A stretch of 40,231 nucleotides of DNA from Chromera velia (Eukaryota > Sar > Chromeraceae), in contig JAHBMJ010000588.1 of the NCBI GenBank assembly GCA_018398765.1, forward strand, positions 1 through 40,231. The letters run 5' to 3'. The position numbers were made by a program, and so were the translations under genes. Under the pieces are notes generated by a model. It did no database searches, was not told the origin of the DNA, and saw only the letters and a list, made by a program, of their open reading frames with translations. The number at the start of each line of letters is the position of its first letter. The stretch's first letter is position 1. Positions 23,581 through 32,242 of this stretch are shown piece by piece.

Positions 23581-25855
23581 GTTTGTGCGTGTGTGTGTGT
23601 GTGTGTGTGTGCGTGTGTGTGTGTAAGTGTAGGTGTAGGTGTAGGTGTCTTTGTAAGTGTAAGTATAAGTCTAAGTGTAAGTGTGTAAGTCATCGGCATT
23701 CTCTCCGTTCCCCTTTCTGCCTGCAGATCGGGACTCTGATTCTTGTGTACTCATTCTATGCCGACAAGAACCAGGGACTCGACTTTCTTGTGCCCGCCGC
23801 CATCATGACTGTAGCCCTCCTTCTCGCAGCATTCCTCGGCATCATAGGATATCAACTCTATCTGTCAGTCAGCCAGTTTGGCAGTATGTCGAATAAACAA
23901 CTAATTAGGTGTTGTTTGTCACACTCGCTGGGTCCCGTTCTATTGCCATCACGTCCGATGTCTCTCGGTTGGAGTTGCTCCATGAAATTGGGATCTGGGG
24001 AGTGAAATAAACAAATCTGCATTCATTCATTCATTCATTCATTCATTCATTTTGTTTGCTTCTTCGCTTATGCATTGACTTGTCAGACATTTGGCCTCTC
24101 TGTCTGTCTTTCTGTTTTGTTTTTGTTTTGAAACGCAAAGAAAGAAAAAAAAAAAAAGGAAGTCATACAGTTTGTCTGTCTGTCTGTCTCCCTGTTTGTC
24201 TGTCTGTCTGTGGTGTGTGTGTCTGTTGACCGGGTGTCCGTCAGGTGGTTTCGCCGGAAAGAAATCAGGGCAAAGAAGGAGGCACAAGCGGATAGACTGG
24301 CCGCTCAGCTGGCCATAAACGGGAAGCAGCTCTCGTTCGCATTTGAAAAGGCCCCTGATACGCTGAAGAACAACGTGAGTATCTGATATTGTTGAGAAAG
24401 TTAATTAATTGTGCATTCTTCCTGCGATACGTTGAAGAACAACGTGAGTGTATTGTTGCCGTGGGAAAGGGAAGCCGAAGCCGGCATCAGTACTCAGACG
24501 TGCTCACAGTCTGCGAGAGGCGAAAACACTACTAAACCATAGAGTCACAGAGTTCCGAAGTCACACGAATTATTGTCTTAGTAGAATCCCGGACAGACCA
24601 CGAAAGAGAGAACACCCCCCTCTGTTTTTTTCGCATTCATGCATCAGGCCTGCATGAAAATTTTCCGTCCTTCCTTCCTTCCTTCCTTCCTTTGTTCCTA
24701 CTTTCCTTTCTTCCTTTGTTCCTGTTTGCTCTTTTCTCTGTTTGCATCGATCGATCGATCCATCGGACCCTGCATGCATGCATGACTGACTGACCTGAGA
24801 CTGCATTCATGCATGGATGCAGGTGAGAATCCTCGCGGATGCAGACATGATGATAGTCAGGTAAGTAAGGGGGCCCTCCCCACACCCACCCTCTCTCTCT
24901 CGGTCTCCTCACTTCACAACACACCAGCTGACCATCCGCCCACGTTCCTTTCCTGCCCATCCAACAAGGAAACAGCACGACATGTGTGCTGAGGATTCAG
25001 TGTACAGAGCGGCAAACACACACTCACACATGCGCCCACGCAGAAAGACGACTTTATGGCCTTTTTTGCGGAGATCTCACCCATTCCATCAAAGAGAATG
25101 GATGAAGTAGATGCAAGCAGACACGCGTGAGTCGAGTCGAGGCCACATCGACGATCATTGAATCAGTCACACAACTGACTGCATGACTGTTTGACTTTGC
25201 CTTCCCTGCCTGCTTGTCTGCCTGCCTGCACAGATTATCTGACAATATCCTAACATGAGACCCTGCGTTTATTTTCATACAGAATAAAGTAAATAAAAAC
25301 GAATAAATGCCTGCAGGGACTATCTGAAAATATCCAAACAAGAGATCCTTCACGAGGCCACCTCCAGCAGCAGAAACTATAGGAGAAAGCAGTCGCGCTA
25401 CATGTCCTTTTCACAAAACAGAGGCGGACAGTCCCTCAGGAAGAAGCTAAGCCTTGCGAATGTGAACATGTCGGACATGCCCATTGTCTCCCAACACGAG
25501 GACGACCTGAGATCAGGAGAGAGGGAAAGCATGTCTCCAGAGGGAACGGCAACCCAGGGAGGGTCCCCAAGATTCTTCAGACTTATTCCCTCGAGCAGTA
25601 AGAGAGTCGCAGTGTCGGTCCCAATGACGCCGTCGGAGGCAGGAGAGCAAGCGGGGNGGGGGGGGGGGGGGGGGCGCTGAAGAAGAAGAGCGGGATCTTG
25701 AGAGAGGTCGGGAAGATGGACAGGGGGACGAAGGAGGGGTGGAGGCGGTGAGAGACGAGTTTGACGAAGTAGAGGCCCTAGACATCCCCGATGATAACGA
25801 CAACGCCATTGGGAACGTGGGAACAGTCAAAAATGCAATGCTGATGAGTCCGTGA
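14853..25855 (+). CDS. Signal peptide, Cys-rich GCC2/GCC3-like ectodomain and ~9 membrane segments: receptor- or channel-like protein
   Basis: Nineteen exons join in phase: 14853-15065, 15169-15278, 15449-15474, 15855-16107, 16523-16562, 17130-17341, 17550-17692, 18146-18329, 18810-18992, 19448-19585, 19900-19982, 20212-20390, 21110-21239, 21751-21916, 23376-23438, 23727-23863, 24245-24374, 24823-24860, 25317-25855. The protein has about 989 residues. Residues 1-20 are a signal peptide ([21 protein letters not shown] starts it). To about 408 lies an ectodomain with Cys-rich modules such as [41 protein letters not shown] and [10 protein letters not shown], typical of ephrin-receptor-like/GCC2_GCC3 repeats. 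About nine hydrophobic helices follow (residues ~409-755), then a charged tail with basic ([12 protein letters not shown]) and acidic ([14 protein letters not shown]) parts. The topology recalls fungal Flc/Pkd2 TRP-like proteins, but homology is not shown. Two frame problems exist: near 16,021 and in the poly-G at 25,656-25,675. Both are probably sequence errors. Confidence 0.75.
15544..15618. repeat. (AC)n microsatellite in intron 3
   Basis: An ACGC/AC-rich run of about 75 bp lies in the intron between the exons ending at 15,474 and starting at 15,855. It explains the His/Thr-rich frames there; it is not coding. Confidence 0.85.
16588..16840. repeat. Compound microsatellite in intron 5: (TC)n, (AC)n, (TTCG)n, (TGTC)n, (TTTC)n
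   Basis: The intron opens with GTGAGC at 16,563 and then passes through TC and AC dinucleotides, a TTCG array, a TGTC array and a long TTTC array. All frames across it are low-complexity Leu/Ser/Cys/Val peptides, which I treat as shadows. The pyrimidine bias is on the transcript's coding strand. Confidence 0.9.
18330..18362. repeat. (GTCT)n array beginning exactly at the 5' splice site of intron 8
   Basis: The exon ends TACAAG at 18,329 and the intron begins with GTCT repeated about seven times. The donor hexamer GTCTGT is therefore the first unit and a half of the array. Confidence 0.85.
19338..19406. repeat. (TGTC)n/(TGCC)n microsatellite in intron 9
   Basis: A TGTC array with an internal TGCC block lies shortly before the 3' splice site at 19,447. 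It is purely intronic. Confidence 0.85.
20455..20642. repeat. (TGTC)n/(TGCC)n/(GGTC)n compound array in intron 12
   Basis: About 190 bp of TGTC-type units, some GTGT variants, a TGCC block at about 20,551-20,576 and a GGTC block at about 20,611-20,641. It is intronic and lies between the exons ending at 20,390 and starting at 21,110. Its coding-strand sequence is complementary in type to the AGAC array in intron 14. Confidence 0.9.
22250..23095. repeat. (AGAC)n higher-order minisatellite in intron 14
   Basis: About 850 bp of AGAC/ACAC units contains three copies of a unique core of about 57 bp (GTATATTCGTTTCC to GTGAATGCGG) starting at 22,277, 22,532 and 22,795, a period of 255-263 bp. Seven Ns at 22,725-22,731 mark an unresolved part, so true length and copy number are unknown. 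It lies within the 1.46-kb intron 21,917-23,375. All Asp/Arg/Gln/Thr and Ser/Val/Cys/Leu frames here are artefacts of the repeat. Confidence 0.9.
23439..23700. repeat. (GTCA)n/(GCCA)n then (GT)n microsatellites filling intron 15
   Basis: The array starts at the donor itself (GTCAGTCAGTTACCCAGTCA), passes through a GCCA block, returns to GTCA, and becomes (GT)n and GTAAGT-type hexamers up to the CTGCAG acceptor at 23,726. Nearly the whole 288-bp intron is simple repeat. Confidence 0.9.
24017..24052. repeat. (ATTC)n microsatellite in intron 16
   Basis: An ATTC tandem array of about nine units lies within intron 23,864-24,244. A TTCC array at about 24,665-24,692 lies in the next intron. Confidence 0.85.
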
Positions 25856-28829
25856 CTGTCTCATGGATAAACGGAAACAAGAAGAGAGAGAGAGGAAAAC
25901 ATATAGCAGTTACTTGTGAATGCATCCATGCCTCCGCGTGTTCCCTTCTTTTCTTTCGTTCTTTCAAAGTTCTTCACTTCGTGCTTTCAGTTCCCGTTCC
26001 TGTTCCTCCATACATTCCGTGTTTTTTCCCTTTACATTTGACCTGCAGTTTGCTTACTTTTAATCCTCTCTCCATTCCTGTCCTTGTAGCTTTCCTTCTT
26101 TTTTTCTTTTCTTACGGTCTTTTTTTATTGTTGTTTGGATTCATGATCGATCGATCGATCAGGCCGAATGTTTTGGAGTTGTTTAAAGCCAACGTCTCTG
26201 ACTGACTGGCGATTTCGGCTGCTGATCGACGATTTGAAATCAAATGACGAACGGATGTGCAGAAGAAAAAACAAAAGGAGCAAAGGGCAAAAGAAGAAAA
26301 CAGTAGTGCAGGAAGCAACATTTTAGAGAAGGAATCAGCCAAGCAGAAAAGCAATTTTATACTTCAAGTAGTGAACCATTCTGCTTTCCGTGCGAAGGGA
26401 GTGAGGCTGGCGAGAAGAAAGAGGCCAAGTCAGTCGGACCCCATAAAGAACACAAAATCAAGCTGCTTGCTGCCTGCAGTTTGTTTTGTCGCGGTTGATT
26501 GAGGAAATGGTCTGGCATAAACAATATAGACTCGAGCAACGAAGAAAGGAGGTCAGGTGGTCGACAGACCGACCGTCTGATCCCTCCAATCGTTCTTTCG
26601 TTCAACTGAAAAGTAAACGAAAGAAAAGAAAATAAACGAAAACAAAAAAAATGAGAGACAGAAGGAATGTTGCAACGTGCACGAGGAAAGATCGATCAGT
26701 TGTATTCATGCTCTATGTGCATGTGTCCCTGCAGTCGTTCAAATTAGCAAATAAGGATTTTCTTGACTTTCTTTCCCTGCATGTCTTACTTCGGTCGCTT
26801 TTTGCCCCCAGTGGCCTCTGTCTTTCAGGTCTTTCTGCCGACATGCAGGCTCCTTCCTTTCTTTGCGATCCAAAGAGAAAGCAAGCAAGGTGCGACACAC
26901 AAACAACTCTTTCTTCACGGGTTTGGGACATGATCTGAAACGCTGACATAGGGTCAATGAAAAAAAGTCTGAGAAGGGCAGCCGTGACGCAGGCAATTCA
27001 ATTCACATGCTGCTGAAAAAAGAGAACTAGAGTCAGATAGAATTCGGAGAAAGAGCGGGACGTTTGATTGTTTTTTGGTTAGTTGGTTGTTCTCTCTCTC
27101 TCTCTCGATGAAGAAGGAAGGAGGGAATAAGGGGATCCTTCGGGGGGGAAGGGGAGGCAAGAAGGAAGGGAGTGCACTGACTGAGTGAATCTTGTCGAGG
27201 ATCCGAACAAGAAAGATGAAGGAAAGAGCAGGGAGGAATCCTTTCGATCGATCGTCCAAATCTATCGTTAGTCACTTCGCAGTGTGTTGTCGAGGTCCTT
27301 ATAGTACCTGCCTGCCTGCCTGGATGTCTGCTTGAGGAGACGTCGGCCCGCCGGCGGCTGGTGGATCGGGTGGATCATTTGAGTGATTGCATGCATGCAG
27401 GATTCGATCACGATCGTTCAAACAAGCAAGGAAGCAAGCCGAAAGAGAATTAAATTTGTCAGACTCGTTTGTTTGGTGGCATACCAGTCAATTAAACATA
27501 AGACGCCTCAAAGAGTGCCTGCAGGACCCCCCCTGGTGCATGGTAGATGGATGCATGCATGGGGACCGTTTCTCACCCAACAACACCGCACACCGACACC
27601 CGACCACCTCTGAGGAGGTATTCTTGCACAAATACAGAGAGATCTGTCGGGCGGAGTGTGTGGGTGTGTATCAGTGGTAGCAAGCAACGCAGCTTTGTCA
27701 GAGAGTGTGTAATAAACTGAATTCGACCTTGGAAGCGGAATTCGTACTGCGCAATCATTCGATCGTCAGTTGAGTAGCTAGAAAGATTTAAGAACGGGAA
27801 CGAAATCAGGGGAAGGATTCGATCAACAAAAGCAAAACTACAAGGAAAGAAAAGGAGGAGAGAAAGAGAAGAGCTCAGCATGAGTCACGTCGGTTCCTCA
27901 ACTGACAGACAGACTTTCGCATCCATGCCTGTTCGTGCTACTGCTGCTGCTGCTCCTGTTTCATTCATTCATTCAATGCAATATCGATGTAATATTCCTG
28001 GATCGATTTATCTTTGTGTTCATTCCGATTTGTTTCGTCCAGAGGTCGAAGAGCTCTTTCTTTCTTCATGTTGTTGCACGTTTCTTCAAGTCGGTCGTAA
28101 GGGAGAGGCGGAGAGCATTCGTACAATTTGAAAAGAAATAAGAGAGAAGGCATGCATCGATCAATCGATTGATCTTCAAAGAAAGACACGGAGCCGGAAG
28201 GAAAGGAAAGGAAACGAATGATCGAACGGGTAACCGCAAACCAATCAAGTGTGCATATCATCAAAAGAAATCGATCCTCCTGGAAAGAAGTAAATCTTCA
28301 AGTTTCTTCTAAAGGACCGCGCTGCAATCTAGGCTGCAATCAATTACTAGATCAATTAATATGTCCTTTGACCCCTAGCTTTCCTGCCTGCTAGCCAGCA
28401 TTCCAACTCTGCAGGTGGGTAACGGTCATCGGTAGTCATCGGTCGAGGGGAGTACATCGATCTGCATGAGTTACTAGTACCGCCCAGGACGTGCAACCTG
28501 GTATATTGACAGCAGGGTATAGTGGTACGTAAGATGCATAACTCTAGGCATAACTCAGGCGTTTTTCAAACCGATACTGTCGGCAATACATCATCAAGTC
28601 CACGAAGTGTATCACCTAGTATAGCATGTATCAAAAAATGAAACATACTTAGAATCGGAGTTGAATTAATGGTATAGAACTTTAAACAACAGCGCTCAAA
28701 CAGTATCAAATACAAATTGAAAACGCTAAAGTTTATCTATTGCGCGCGTCTTTATTATTTTTTTCCTACATTTTTTAATTTTAAATTTTGAGACTTTTCG
28801 CTCATATATAGTACGTACATGCACTCAAC
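25856..28829. other. Non-coding stretch downstream of the multi-membrane gene
   Basis: I see no exon chain here. All open frames are short, biased and lack a plausible start or splice context. The first few hundred bases should contain the 3' UTR of the upstream gene. Scattered palindromic tetranucleotide runs occur: GATC arrays near 26,147, 27,244 and 28,155, and GCAT arrays near 27,391 and 27,551. Pyrimidine- and purine-rich tracts alternate. From about 28,320 the sequence turns AT-richer with no repeats I can name. Confidence 0.4.
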
Positions 28830-30355
28830 GTGCATTAAAGTGCATTTTAGCAGCTTCTGTGTATTTTTACGGTGCAAGCCGTCCCCCGGCAGTAGACCTC
28901 GGGACAAACCCGCCGTAGCTGCATCCCAGGGTGCCATCCCTGCTTGTAGAACCAGCTGGAAAATCCGAGGCACTTCTTTTGAATCTCCGTGAGATTGGCC
29001 CCGAGTGAGTCGGATTCTTTCGGCAGTCAGCGTCTGCATACCGAGAGAGACGGATCGCAATTCCGAGGACGCTGATTCAGAAGCCTATCTCCTTAAACTT
29101 CGATGCGTTGGCAGGAATGAAGTTTTTCGGGTCCAGCACACTTCTCAAGACCATCGTACAGACAGACGGGGATGTGGAAGGAACATCTGTAAAGCTAAAA
29201 GTTTTGATCTCTCCTGCATTGTACCCGACGTCCGGCCTCACTTTATTTCACGCGGAGGCCATGCCATGCAGCCATGCACAGGGAAAAACATGCAGGGCGT
29301 GACGGTCGATAGTTCCCGTGTGGTCGACCGCCAGGAAGGTCATCCGACCCGTCTCTCCCAACTGCAATGAAGGAATCATGTATAGCATGCAACCATTTTT
29401 GATTGCATCCATCCATCCATCCACTTCCTCCTTCCAATTGGCGTCGTTGGGTTGCATGCATCTCCTTCCTTCGTCTGCCCCCCGGCTCTCCCTCCATCAA
29501 TATCTCCAAGAGCCGCATGAACACGACGGTGCCGTAATACAGCTGGCATAAATTGGCTCGGTCACTGCCTCTCGGTGAACACGACCCATGCAGGGTACGT
29601 GAGACCTGGAAGGGAAGCAGAGGCTTCATCCATCTTCTAATGTGATGCGGACAAGTTGCTTAAAGGAAGTCCTCCTTCGTGATGAGCAAAGCATCCTGGT
29701 CGAATTCAGAGCACTGTTCTCTCAGATGGTGGGATTCCACGGGAAGCCCAGAAGTATGCCGGTGCCCAGCGGTAGGCTGAGCAGGCAGATTCCGTCATCC
29801 CCCCACTCTACCTGCCACTTGCGGAGAAGTCTGAAAAACGCACAGCCCAAGCCATCCTCTTCCTCCAAGTCCAATCGTCATTGCTTGATTCAGAAGCTGC
29901 AGTTCATCAACACCACCACTGGTTTGTTCCTGGACGCACAGAGATAGCTCTTCTTTCAGCATGTTCGTTCTTGCCTCACTCGTTTATGCACGCACCGCGG
30001 CAGGGAAAATCCCTTCCCGTGTAGACCTCCTCATAAGCTGTGTGCGGCATGCAATTGAGTGATGATGTCTGTGTCTGCCGTCGGCGTACAGAACCGCAGC
30101 ACCAGGAAGACGACGCGCTAATACACGTTCAGCCCCGCTCTGTCCATACGTCTCACAAATGAATACCCTTTTCCTCCGCATTGAGCAAGAGACGGCGAGA
30201 TACGCGACCACGGTCTTGTGGAACGACGCCGCCGCTCCGCTCCTCCCCCCGTGTGCCGGAAATTCCGGCTTTCCCCCCAGCTTCTGAAGAGAGACGGCCA
30301 ACGGCAACCTGAATGCTGCTTCAGGTTGGCCGACTTTCTTGTCAATCAGAAACAC
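28830..30355 (-). pseudogene. Unrecognised gene relic with repeated frame changes
   Basis: Protein-like minus-strand segments follow one another but jump frame. They read 30355-30000 (FHKTVVAYLAVSCSMRRKRV, ICETYGQSGAERVLARRLPG), 29945-29890 (VDELQLLNQAMTI), 29875-29735 (CAFFRLLRKWQVEWGDDGI, LPLGTGILLGFPWNPTI, then TGA), 29735-29655 (EQCSEFDQDALLITKEDF), 29555-29480 (LCQLYYGTVVFMRLLEILME), 29457-29250 (MLYMIPSLQLGETGRMTFL), 29250-29080 (LRSVLDPKNFIPANASKFKE), 29060-28830 (VPRIFQLVLQAGMAPWDAA). Few of the jumps have plausible GT-AG junctions, so I read it as a decayed gene, possibly transposon-derived, rather than a spliced one. No domain is recognised. Alternatives: a functional gene with several undetected introns, or sequencing indels. 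Confidence 0.45.
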
Positions 30356-30607
30356 AGAACCTCTCTTCCGTCTCTCATGAAAGAAGGTTTCGTCTCCGGT
30401 GATGATGCGCGTTGTTCAGCAAAAAAATGAGTTTGAACAAGGAAGCCATATGTAAAAGAGTGCAAGTAGGTCAATCGACTTCAAGAAAAACAGGAAGTGA
30501 AACCGTACACATGCAAATGATACACCATCCATACACCTGCCCCCGAACCCAAGCAAAGTCTCGCTCATCACGCAGTCCAACTTGGGCCCCCGCAGTTGCT
30601 CTCAATC

Positions 30608-30615
30608 GAAAAAAA
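30608..30615 (-). terminator. Pol III oligo-T terminator of the tRNA-Asp gene
   Basis: On the minus strand a run of about seven T follows the tRNA 3' end after at most a few bases, as expected for RNA polymerase III termination. Confidence 0.7.
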
Positions 30616-30687
30616 CTCTCCGACGGGGAATCGAACCCCGGTCATCCGCGTGACAGGCGGATATACTAACCACTATACTATCGGAGA
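30616..30687 (-). tRNA. tRNA-Asp (anticodon GUC)
   Basis: The minus strand folds as a complete cloverleaf. The acceptor stem is TCTCCGA paired with TCGGAGA (seven perfect pairs). The D arm holds the A-box TAGTATAGTGGTTAGTAT, the anticodon stem-loop is CCGCC-TGTCACG-CGG with anticodon GTC, and the T arm is CCGGGGTTCGATTCCCCG (B-box GGTTCGATTCC). The discriminator is G, as usual for tRNA-Asp. There is no intron and no encoded CCA. A T-run follows directly downstream (plus-strand A-run at 30,609-30,615), which serves as Pol III terminator. Confidence 0.95.
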
Positions 30688-31036
30688 CGTTGGAGATGTG
30701 CTAGGGGCTCTCGAATTCCCAGCTTTGGCCCCGAAAAGAAAAGTGTATAGGCCGTGAAAGAGAACAAAATCGGCTTTTCTATTCGGGTCTGTATGAAAGT
30801 TCACAAAATTCGCGGATCTGATCGGCAGTTAACACTTAATTCCCCTCAACCTCTCCACAGACTCTGCGTGGCTCCAACGCATTGCCATTGATTCAACATA
30901 CTGCACAACTATCGCACCTAGTCGTAGGAGTATCTTGTACACGCTCTACAGCAGGTCTGAGCAGGAAGACACAAGACCTTGAATTCCTTTTCGTTCCCGT
31001 CCTTCGCTTCTTGCCAACAACAGTTCCTGAACCAAA

Positions 31037-32242
31037 ATGAAGTTCACTGCTCTTGCTTTTATCGCTGCTGCCTCCGGAGTGACTGCCAACAACAGCACCA
31101 AGGATGGATACTGTCAGTCTCTCCTTCCCTAGCTTCTCTTTCTGCTTCTTTTCTCCTTGTTGAACCGTGTTGCTCTCTTCTTTCTCTTCTTCTCCCGAGC
31201 ATCTCTGTGTGCATGTTTTTCTTATCCTCTTCTACTCGCTTTCATCACCCGTCTTTCCAGAAACCTCTTTCCCCCCCCTCTCTCCTTTGCTCCCGTGCGC
31301 CAATGCTTTCGCCTTCTCTTCTCTCCTCGCCCCCAGGCCGTACTCCATTCCTCAAATGCAACAGTGACAGCTTCAAGCAACAGACGGCAACAGATGGCCA
31401 TCTGTTGCATGCAAACGTTCCCCGCTTGTGCCTCTCGTCCGTCATCCTATTCACCTGTCTGCTTCCTTGCGTATCTGCCTGCAGTGAAGGGGTTCGACTT
31501 CAAGGGCTTCGCTCCCGAGTTCAAGTTTGAGATGAAGGAACTTGGAGTCCCCCTCTTCAAGCCCGAGTTCGGTTTGGACGAGAAGGATGTTAAGGGAAAG
31601 GGATTCGCAGTCCCCTACTTTGACACCGAGATTGACAGAAAGAACGTCACTGCTCCCACCATCAACTACGAGACTCCCACCAAAGACTATCCCTTCAAGG
31701 ACCTCCCTGAGCCTGACCTTCCCGACTTCGAGAAGTACTGGCCCGGGCTGCCCGAGAAGGACCTTCCTGATGTCAACAAGTACGATGAGGAGCTCTACAA
31801 CAAAACCCAGGCTTACGACAAGCCTGAGGACGAGTTGAAGGGGATGTCTGCCGAGTCTTCTGACGAGAAGAACAAGACGGAGGAGGCAAAGGGATACTTC
31901 GATATGGACTTTGACGGGTATGTTCCCAAGTTCAAGTTTGACATGAAAGAGCTCGGCATCCCCCTCTTCAAGCCTGAGTTCGGTGTGGACGAGAAGGACG
32001 TCAAGGGAAAGGGATTCGCAGTCCCCTACTTTGACACCGAGATTAACAGAAAGAACGTCACTGCTCCCACCATCAACTACGAGACTCCCACCAAAGACTA
32101 TCCCTTCAAGGACCTCCCTGAGCCTGACCTTCCCGACTTCGAGAAGTACTGGCCCGGGCTGCCCGAGAAGGACCTTCCCGATGTCAACAAATACGATGAG
32201 GAGCTCTACAACAAGACCCAGTCCTACGATAAGGAGTACTAA
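31037..32242 (+). CDS. Secreted protein with two near-identical ~101-residue repeats
   Basis: Unrecognised family. Exon 1 is 31037-31112 (ATG in context CCAAAATGAAG), then an intron (GTCAGT to CTGCAG), then exon 2 at 31485-32242 ending in TAA. The product has 277 residues. It starts with a signal peptide (MKFTALAFIAAASGVTA) followed by NNSTKDGYL. The mature chain is acidic, rich in Lys, Asp, Glu, Pro and aromatic residues, has no Cys and no membrane segment. It contains two copies of a repeat (31520-31822 and 31931-32233), each starting FKF(E/D)MKELG and including KGKGFAVPYFDTEI and LPEPDLPDFEKYWPGLPEKD, differing at about five residues. NVT and NKT sequons occur in each copy. Lys is almost always AAG and Phe almost always TTC, which suggests high expression. 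The joined frame is open throughout. Likely extracellular or vacuolar/cell-wall protein; function unknown. Confidence 0.85.
31520..32233 (+). repeat. Intragenic duplication, period 411 bp
   Basis: The 303-bp blocks 31520-31822 and 31931-32233 are near identical. From about 31,600 to 31,780 only a single difference is visible against the second copy. The ~108-bp spacer between them encodes a Ser/Glu/Lys-rich linker. Such high nucleotide identity suggests recent duplication or continuing gene conversion. Confidence 0.9.

Noticed and set aside
30412-30669. 85-residue plus-strand frame
   Set aside because: Its second half is antisense to the tRNA-Asp gene.
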